64,000 bases of DNA, from the NCBI GenBank assembly GCA_029204225.1, contig CM055101.1, positions 39,831,961 through 39,895,960 of the forward strand. Direction: 5' to 3'. Position numbers and translations under genes: made by a program. Positions 57,040 through 64,000 of the stretch are shown piece after piece. The stretch is from Diphasiastrum complanatum. Taxonomy: Eukaryota > Streptophyta > Lycopodiopsida > Lycopodiales > Lycopodiaceae. The notes under the pieces are model-generated. The model saw only the letters and a program-made list of their open reading frames with translations. It ran no database searches and was not told the DNA's origin. Within the stretch, counting starts at the first letter, position 1. Each line of letters begins with the position of its first letter.

Positions 57040-57649
57040 TTTAATGAAGACTTCTTAGTTATTGGACTGAATTGTATTTGAGATGACTCTCAAATATTCC
57101 ACAAAACAAGTTATCTAGATCATACACACAAAGTGGATTGAGACACTTTGGCTAGTTTGAATCCTACTTTGTGGCACGTGTGAAATGCTTCAAAAGAAAA
57201 CACAATTGACTCTCAGAAGGCTCAAAAGGTGTTCATTACTTTAAACTCAGTCTTGATCTTTAGTTTCTTGTGTAGGATGCTCAAAACAATGGATTCAGAA
57301 CAAAGCAAGATTGAATCAAATCAAAATGCTGTCACTCGGATTTTGGACATATCGCTATCCTCTTTAAGAGTTTGTAGCTCTTGCTAGACACATCAGATTG
57401 ATTTGGTTTTAATTTCTATGAAAAGTACAGATCATAAGCTTTCCATTAAGTTATAACATTGCTATCTTTGGATCTATAATTCCAGAATTCCGTACTACCA
57501 CTTTTCAGGTCTGAAAATTCAGTTTCAATCCGATTTGATCCAAATACACTTCAGAGAAAGGTGAGAAAAAGTGCAAAACTATTTTTTTGCTTGATTTAGC
57601 TCTCAGTTTCTTGTACAATCAGAGATGTTAGCATGCAAAGCTTAATTTG
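57040..57649 (-). other. Copia-2 leader
   Basis: Untranslated region between primer site and gag, related to copia-1's leader (GGCACGTGTGAAAT near 57175 on the plus strand). Confidence 0.7.
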
Positions 57650-57661
57650 GCTCTGATACCA
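57650..57661 (-). other. Copia-2 tRNA-iMet primer-binding site
   Basis: GCTCTGATACCA on the plus strand is a perfect TGGTATCAGAGC on the minus strand. Confidence 0.92.
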
Positions 57662-57762
57662 TGACAAAATTTTCAGAATTCACACGTGTGGGGAATGTCC
57701 ACAAGTATGATTGATCTTGATTAAGATTTGTGATTAGCTCTATAACTTGATTCTAGATTGTT
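57662..57762 (-). repeat. Copia-2 5' LTR, truncated to about 101 bp
   Basis: It matches the first 100 bp of 52285-53082 and then ends abruptly after TTCTAGATTGTT, where plus-strand copia-3 protease begins. Confidence 0.9.
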
Positions 57763-58353
57763 GACGAAGCTTTCACGATATTCGATGAAGCTTCGACAAG
57801 CTACTCCGAACATGACTACGATGTGGTCATCGATTCAGGAGCAACATCTCACATAACCTGCAACAAGAAGATCTTGATCAACTTTTGCGAACTTGAAAAC
57901 GACAGAGCGGTGATTTTAGGCGATGGAAGCAGGCACGATGTCAAGGGCATCGACTCTCTACAGCTACAAACACTGTCAGGCCAAGCAGAGCTGCCAGAAG
58001 CACTCTATGTGCCCTCACTCAAAAAAGATCTGCTATGTGTCTCCAAGATGACAAATCTAGGCATTCGAGTTTTGTTCGACGGCAACACTTGTCGTATGAT
58101 TGAGAAGACGACAAACAAGTTGCTGACGGTCGGATGCAGAGAAGGAAACCTCTACCAGGCCAAAATAATCAGCAACTCTGATAGTATATTAAATGCTTCA
58201 GAAAATGAAGATCAGCTCTATCATAGGAGAATGTATCATCTGAACATGCAGAGCCTGTACGACATGAGCACAAAGGACATTGTCATAGGTCTCAAAATAT
58301 CAAGGCCCGAGACTGAGTTCTGCGAAGCTTGTCAGAAAGACAAGCCACATTGA
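57763..58353 (+). pseudogene. Copia-3 protease and pre-integrase
   Basis: VVIDSGATSHITCNKK is the retropepsin site, intact. It is followed by GDGSRHDVKGIDSL, LYVPSLKKDLLCVSKM and the zinc-binding LYHRRMYHLNMQSL ... CEACQKDKPH (usual LGHLN is MYHLN). A TGA at 58351 splits it from the integrase core. Confidence 0.9.
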
Positions 58354-59300
58354 AATCCATTCACACACAAAGGAAGAAGAGCCAAGGAAGTTCTTGAGCT
58401 TGTCCACTCTGATGTGTGTGGACCGATGAAAACAGATTTGCTCTCAGGTTTGAGATATTTTCTAACGTTCATAGATGATTACAGCCGAATGACTATGATC
58501 TACTACTTGAAGAAGAAATCCAAAGTATTTGATTCTTTCAAGAAGTTCGTGGCATTCGCAGAGCGACACACCTCAAAAAGGATACAGATCCTTAGATCTG
58601 ACAATGGAGGTGAATACAAAAGCACATAATTCTCAAGATTTTGTGAGGAATAGGGGATTGAACACCAATTCACTCCTGCATACACACCAAAATACAACGG
58701 TGTGGCAGAAAGAAAAAACAGAACGCTAGTCAAAGGAGCCAGATGCATGATAGCATAGGCTCAATTGCCAATCCAATTCTGGGCCAAAGCAATAGTTGCA
58801 GCTGTACACCTGCAGAACAAATCTACAACGACAACGCTGGAGAACAAAACACCATACGAGATGTGGACAAGCAGAAATCCTGATTTGTCATACGCATGAG
58901 TGTCTGGATATGTAGCATACAAGAACATTCCAAAGGAAAAGAGAAGCAAGCTTGACGACAAATCCGAACAAACAATCATGGTCGGCTACTCGAACAGAAC
59001 ACATGTGTACAGACTCTACGACAACCACGAAGAAGGTTGTTTTGAGTAGAGATGTAAAGTTCGACGAGTCCACATTCCCTGGACTGAAAGACGAAAGAGG
59101 CCATGAGATCTTCACACTGTTGCCTATTCAAGAGGGAGATCGAGGACAGTCATCAAATCAGAATGCATGACCCCAGACTCTAGAGCAGCAGGAAACAGAA
59201 GATCGATCCCACGAACAAGAAATGTTCGAGCAGCGAGGAAACAAACCTTGAAGGTCAACAAGACAAAGAAGACCTCCAGACCGTTATTTTGACAATCTTC
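58354..59300 (+). pseudogene. Copia-3 integrase
   Basis: D1 at LVHSDVCGPMKTDLL, D2 at LRSDNGGEYKS, E at NGVAERKNRTL. TAA (58627), TAG (58648) and TAG (58757) lie where Glu or Gln would be expected, and a TGA near 58898 may replace Trp. The C terminus (MVGYSNRTHVYRLY) shifts frame at about 59035-59060. Confidence 0.9.
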
Positions 59301-59400
59301 AATGGATCGAAGATACGTAGTTCGAGTACTGCAGCTTCACAGAAGAGCCAGCAACATACCAAGAAGCTATCCAGAGTCCAGAGGGAGAATTCTAGAAACA

Positions 59401-60200
59401 GGCAATGTCAGAAGGGAACGAGTCGATGAGGCGAAACGAGACATGGACATCAGAGCCACTGCCAGAAAACAGAAAAGTAGCCGATTGCAAGTGGGTGTAC
59501 AAGGAAAAGCTAAAATCAGATGGCACCATTGGCCGCTATAAAGCAAGGCTTGTCGCGAAGGGCTACACACAAAGATATGGTGTTGACTATTTCAACACAT
59601 ATTCAAGATGACAAGCATAAGGTTGCTCCTTGCATACGCCACACAGTACAATCTGAAAATTCACCAAATTGACATGAAAACAGCCTTTCTCCACGAAGAT
59701 CTAGAGGAGGAAATTTTCATGAAGCAACCTAAAGGCTATGAAGACCCTGACAACAAACAATATGTCTGTCAATTGCAGAGATGCATCTACGGTCTAAAAC
59801 AAGCATCACAAGCCTGGTACAAAAGGCTTGATGGTCTTCTGAAGTCTGTAGACTTCAATCCTACTCAACCAGATTGTAATGTCTACATCAAAAGAGTAGG
59901 AAAGGATTTTGTGATACTGACCATTTTCATGGATGATTCGATGATGATAGGAAATTCCTTAATGATGATCAAAGACACGAAGAGTCAGATTTCTGAAAAT
60001 TACGAAATCACAGATCTTGGAGAAGCAACAAAATGCCTAGGGCTGGAGATCAGAAGAGATCGCCAGAAAAGTGCTGAAGCAGTACCACATAATGAACTGC
60101 GAAGGGAAAGCTACACCAATGATAGCTGGAGCCAAGCTCACGAAACAGGATTGCCCAAAAACAGAAGAGAAAGAACAGAAGATGGCAGGTATACCTACCA
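59401..60200 (+). pseudogene. Copia-3 reverse transcriptase
   Basis: [39 protein letters not shown], then a shift and short deletion into [20 protein letters not shown] and QIDMKTAFLHEDLEEEIFM. The catalytic box reads LTIFMDDSMMIGN: FMDD instead of YVDD, with both Asp retained. It continues through LGEATKCLGLEI. Confidence 0.9.
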
Positions 60201-60876
60201 AAACTTAATCGGTAGTCTGATGTACTTAACAGTTTGTACCATATCCGATCTGGCCTTCTCTGTCTACGCATTGAGCCAATTCCGTTCCAATCTTGGTCTA
60301 GCACATTGGAAAATGGGCAAACAAATCCTACAATATCTGAAGGGTACCCAGAATGTTGGATTAACCTACAGAGCTAGAAACTAAGAGAAAGGATTCGAGC
60401 TACATCACTACAGTGATGCGAGCTGGATGAGCTACAAAGATGACAACAAGTCCATTACTGGAGGATGTACGATAGTGTGCGGAGCTGCAATCAGCTGGAT
60501 ATGCAAAGGGCAAACCTTGGTAGCTCAATCCTCTTGCAAAGCTGAGTATGTCGTAGCCTCAAAAGTGGCGAATGAGGTAGTATAGCTGCAAATGATGTTG
60601 GAGGCAATCGAGATACAACAAGAGGGGCCAAGCACGATGATGATGGACTCCCAGAGTGCACTCTATCTGTCCCAGGATTCCGTCTTCCATTCAAAGACGA
60701 AGCACATTCCTCTGAAGTACCATCGCATTCGAGATTTGATCTCGAAAGGAGAGCTCCAGGTCCAGTTCATAAAATCAGAAAGTATGATTGTAGATCTCCT
60801 CACGAAACCGCTCGACAAGCCACTCTTTACCAAGCAAAGAGAGGCAATTGGATTGAACGGACAAAGCTGCAAGGTT
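60201..60876 (+). pseudogene. Copia-3 RNase H
   Basis: NLIGSLMYLTVCTISDLAFS then HYSDASWMSYKDDNKSITGG, SSCKAEYVVASKVANEVV with a TAG at about 60583 (Trp expected), MMDSQSALYLSQDSVFH, HIPLKYHRIRDLI and VDLLTKPLDKP. All acidic residues are present. It ends just before the polypurine tract. Confidence 0.9.
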
Positions 60877-60877
60877 C

Positions 60878-60886
60878 AAGAGGGAG
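60878..60886 (+). other. Copia-3 polypurine tract
   Basis: AAGAGGGAG immediately before the LTR. Confidence 0.8.
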
Positions 60887-61685
60887 CGTCAGAAATGGTG
60901 AACTTCCGCAACTTTGTCGCAGCACGAACAAGACACAAAGGTCAAACGAGAACAATTTGTGACAGTCAACGTGTCTTTGACTCGAAGCACGAACGATTTA
61001 CGAATCAATCGCGAATCACAAACACACCTCTAGGACCGCAAACCGCAAAAGGGACGCGAAACGAAAACTACAAAAAGAAACAAAAAGAACGAAAGCAAAC
61101 GGGAGATTAAGACGAAGAAAAATCTTTCGCGCTGCCATCTGGCAGCTCAACGGGCTTCACGCCCAGCTGAAACGAGTAGCAACGATGGAGACTAACTAAC
61201 TAATTGATTAGCGTTGACTAGTCATGTGATTCGACATTTTAGCTATCTTGTAAACTCCACATAGTGGAGGTATAAACGATCCTCTCTGGATCATAATAAT
61301 TGGATGTGAATACAGAGATCTGTAAGAGACAGAGAGAGACGTAGTGAATAGAGGAAGAAAGTAAAGAAACCATAGTTGTGCATGAAAGTCTGCCAACGAA
61401 CAGAACACAGCGAAAGAGTAGAATGTCATTCCGCCAACGAGCAAGACACTAACGAGTTCACTCTAAATTAAAACTGATAATACAGTCACTCTATTTTTGT
61501 ACATCTTGTCTTGTGCTGTGTATCATGATTGCTAGAATAGAATGTGTTCTGTGATGTGTAGTCGAGTGTCTGGGATCTTGTAACAGCTTTCGCACAAAAG
61601 AAAATTTGAAGACAGAAAATTGTTCGCGATAAAGAAGACGAAGAGGATGAATACGAATCAGTCTCACACACGCGCTTCCGCGACA
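60887..61685 (+). repeat. Copia-3 3' LTR
   Basis: 799 bp, CGTCAGAA (canonical TG mutated) to CTTCCGCGACA. Matches 5671-6473 along its length, with roughly 25 differences in the first 160 bp by eye. Confidence 0.9.
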
Positions 61686-62011
61686 ATTTAGTCTTGCCTT
61701 TCGCGAATCATTCACGATTGATTATCAGTCGAGCTCAGTCTAGCTCTTCGCGACTAATAATTCTTCTGATGTTTTGTTAATGTTTGGCTACGTAATCAGA
61801 ATGACCGTGATTTCTATCACTAACATTCTATTCATTTCTGATAGGCGTAGTCATGCTTAGGGAAAGAGTAATATACCTTATTTCGCTTTGCACGAACACT
61901 TTCCGTTCGAGTTCGTTTCTTTTTCGAGTTTCGAGTTCATTTCCATTCGTGTTCGTTTTCTTTTTAAGCTATTTTCGTTTCTCACACATGACACACCCTC
62001 TTTCTCCCACA
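61686..62011 (+). repeat. Copia-5 5' LTR (left end uncertain)
   Basis: The right end (CTCCCACA) is fixed by a primer site. The left end is not visible; copia-3's LTR abuts. It is pyrimidine-rich, with repeated TTCGTTT / CGAGTTTCGAGTT words. Confidence 0.55.
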
Positions 62012-62023
62012 TGGTATCAGAGC
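62012..62023 (+). other. Copia-5 tRNA-iMet primer-binding site
   Basis: TGGTATCAGAGC, canonical. Confidence 0.9.
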
Positions 62024-62165
62024 TATTTTCGTAGCCTGATAAGCTTCCACAGTACAAGAATCTACTAGCCGATAGAGTAATTGTCTTCTTGTTCTGTAAC
62101 TCAGTGCCAGATTTTCATACTTAAGTCACTGATAGTTTTTCCTATCACTTAGACTAATCTTTCAC

Positions 62166-63030
62166 ATGGAATCCCAAGGGAAAGCCAGTCCCATCATGGA
62201 CAAGCTTGATGGAGCCAATTACCATCTGTGAAAATTTAAGATGAAAACTGTACTAATGGTTAAAGAATTGTATGACATTGTTACAGGTGCAGAAGAGAAA
62301 CCCGAAGTAGACGACGCAGCAATCGCCAGATGGAAGCTGAATGATGGAAAGGCTTTCGCTCTTATCATCCTCAACATTACGGATACCCAAATCGGCCATG
62401 TATCCGAGACCCAGACATCGAAAGAAGTCTGGGACATCTTGAGCACACTATACGAAGTGCGAGATATAGCTTCCAAGCAACATTTCAAGAAAAAAATTTA
62501 CTCCCTCAAGATGGCGAAGAATCACCTCAATTAATTCAAGAACCTGCTAAGGCAAATGGCCGCTGTCAAATCTGTCCCAGACGATCAAGACATAGTAATG
62601 CAACTGCTTACAAGCTTGCCAAGCTCATACGACAGCTGGGTGATGATCATCACGACACGTCTAGAACTGACTCTTTCGAGAGTCATTACTATGTTGTTGT
62701 AGGAAGACACGCAGAGGAACGAAGCCTCAAGTTCCTTAGCTGATTCTCACGCTTTATACACCAACAAGAGCATGACTAAGCAGAAGAAGAAGAAAGGACC
62801 AAAACAATCAAAGCCAGACCAAAAACCAGCACATCACAAAGAACAGTCGAATCCTCAGACGAAGAAGAAGCTATTCTGCAGATACTACAAGCGAAACAAC
62901 CACGAAATTCAAGACTGTCGGATACTGCAAGCAAAGAACAACAGCAAGGGGCAGTTGAATCAAGTGGCAAATGCAGCTGCAGAAGCTCCACAGCCTATTC
63001 AGGAAGCGGATCATAATGCCTTCATGATCA
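62166..63030 (+). pseudogene. Copia-5 gag
   Basis: It starts MESQGKASPIMDKLDGANYH; a TGA at 62229 replaces the Trp usual in NY..W. It continues with MKTVLMVKELYDIVTG, TSKEVWDILSTLYE, a TAA at 62532, LLTSLPSSYDSWVM, a TAG near 62699 and a Lys-rich stretch. The knuckle is CRYYKRNNHEIQDC: the second Cys is Tyr. Confidence 0.88.
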
Positions 63031-63890
63031 GTCATCAAGGAGCATCCGACGACAATTCTTGGTTCCTGGATTCCGGAGCCACTCAGCACATGACCAGACT
63101 CATTGGCTGTTTCGAGTCCTATACACCTTACGGTACCCAGAAATATATTTACCTTGGTTACAATAGCACACAAGCTATTAAAGGTGAAGGTACTGTAAGA
63201 TTAAGCTTTGCAAATCATCAGTCTAAGCTACTTTCTAAAGTCTTGTATGTACCAAACTTATTTACAAATTTGCTCTCTATAAGTAGAATCACAGATCTAG
63301 GACATAGAGTCAAATTCGAATGTAATCAGTGCAAAGTAGTTGATAGGACAAGCAAGATCCTAGCACACAAAAAGAGGCATGGATTCTTGTATAAATTAAG
63401 TCATTGTTTTTCTCCCTCTAGTCCAGCGCTTAGTATTTCTATTCATGCAAATAAAAGTTTACTTTGGCATTATAGATTTGGTCACTTGAATCATGCTGTT
63501 GTACAACAAATGTCTAAACAGTCTATTGTTCTTGATCTCGACTATCCTCGTGATAAAGTCAAGTTACCTGTCTATCATAACTGTCTAGTTGGTAAACAGA
63601 CTAGGAAATCATTTAATTCAAGCCATTAGCATATTGCTAGAGGATTGTTAGATATTGTACATTTAGACATTTGTGTCCCAATGAAAAATCTTTCGTTGAA
63701 GGATGCAAAGTATTTTATAACTTTTATTGATGATTTTTTCAAAAGGACTATGGTGTACTTTATAAAGAAAAAATTAGAAGCCTTCAACCGCTTCATAATC
63801 TTCAAGGAGCGTGCAGAAAAGGAGATTGGACGAACGATGAAGGCTCTAAGATCAGACAATGGTGGAGAATATATCTCTAAAGAGGATATT
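63031..63890 (+). pseudogene. Copia-5 protease and integrase (partial)
   Basis: WFLDSGATQHMTRL is an intact retropepsin site. Next LYVPNLFTNLLSISRI, the HHCC region (LWHYRFGHLNHAVVQQM ... the first CxxC Cys of the usual pair reads Tyr in VYHNCLVGKQ), a TAG at 63627, then D1 (LDIVHLDICVPM), TFIDDFFKRTMVYF and D2 (LRSDNGGEYIS). E is missing because the element ends. Confidence 0.88.
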
Positions 63891-64000
63891 CCTCAATTGA
63901 TCTGAGCCGTTGATCTGGGACTCATGGATAGTCCAGATTGATCTAACTTTTCCTCATTGGCACATGGCAGACAGCTACTGACGAGCATTCAGTCTTTAGC
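63891..64000. other. Unassigned flank
   Basis: Sequence changes abruptly after copia-5 integrase. No feature seen. Confidence 0.4.

Larger units (their letters stand above)
52285..57762 (-). mobile_element. Copia-2, nearly complete, inserted in copia-4
   Basis: Right to left: truncated 5' LTR (57662-57762), primer site, leader, gag, protease, integrase, RT, RNase H, polypurine tract (53083), full 3' LTR (52285-53082). It sits in the integrase D1 motif of copia-4; the likely left target duplication is TGAAC (52280-52284). It has few frameshifts and an uninterrupted gag, so it is the youngest of the copia copies here. It belongs to the same family as copia-1. Confidence 0.92.
57763..61685 (+). 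mobile_element. Copia-3, 5'-truncated
   Basis: Order: protease, integrase, RT, RNase H, polypurine tract, 3' LTR. Gag, leader and 5' LTR are gone; the left edge is flush with the broken copia-2 LTR. A related LTR lies at 5671-6473. Many nonsense codons and a few frameshifts make it old. Confidence 0.92.
62024..63890 (+). mobile_element. Copia-5, 3'-truncated
   Basis: Leader, gag, protease, and integrase to just past D2; ends near 63890 in unrelated sequence. Related at the integrase to copia-4 (both have DAKYFITFID after D1). Confidence 0.85.

Overview
This window is nuclear DNA from a land plant with a large, repeat-rich genome. The evidence is many LTR retrotransposons of both superfamilies (Ty1/copia and Ty3/gypsy), primer-binding sites matching plant initiator-Met and Asp tRNAs, a plant-type AT-hook protein gene, and a plant-type Hsp110 (HSP70-14/15-like) relic. 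The composition is AT-rich. I cannot fix the taxon from sequence alone; a fern, lycophyte or other big-genome lineage would fit. I see no tRNA, rRNA or CRISPR.

Layout. 1-3.3 kb: the edge of an open minus-strand frame, then an unrecognised, intron-containing transposase-like gene relic. 3.3-10.3 kb: gypsy and copia fragments, two or three isolated LTRs and a MULE-like relic. 10.3-25.8 kb: the only region with host character. It holds one plausible functional gene (AT-hook/MNM1-like, minus strand, 12.6-13.3 kb), a frameshifted Hsp110 pseudogene (18.65-19.23 kb), a hAT transposase tail (about 21 kb) and several local repeats. 25.8-33.1 kb: a gypsy element that has lost reverse transcriptase and RNase H but keeps gag, protease and integrase, followed by a long extra ORF (coiled coil plus a novel domain) ending at its 3' LTR. 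33.1-37.7 kb: an inverted copia LTR, then a second gypsy LTR of the same family with a tRNA-Asp primer site and a leader studded with an alternating inverted 10-bp motif. 37.7-42.35 kb: copia-1 (plus). 42.35-44.9 kb: gypsy fragments (minus). 44.9-48.9 kb: mostly unassigned. 48.9-50.45 kb: gypsy gag-protease (minus). 50.7-57.76 kb: copia-4 (minus) split by copia-2 (minus). 57.76-61.7 kb: copia-3 (plus, 5'-truncated). 61.7-63.9 kb: copia-5 (plus, truncated).

No retroelement looks intact. Copia-2 is the best preserved: its gag frame is uninterrupted and it has one full and one truncated LTR. Several others carry nonsense codons that fit C-to-T change (CAG/CAA to TAG/TAA, TGG to TGA), as expected for old methylated plant transposons. 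The two most original features are the extra ORF of the RT-less gypsy element and the dense inverted-motif array in its family's untranslated regions. The unrecognised transposase-like gene at 1.5-3.3 kb is the third. The AT-hook gene is the only feature I would call a working host gene.
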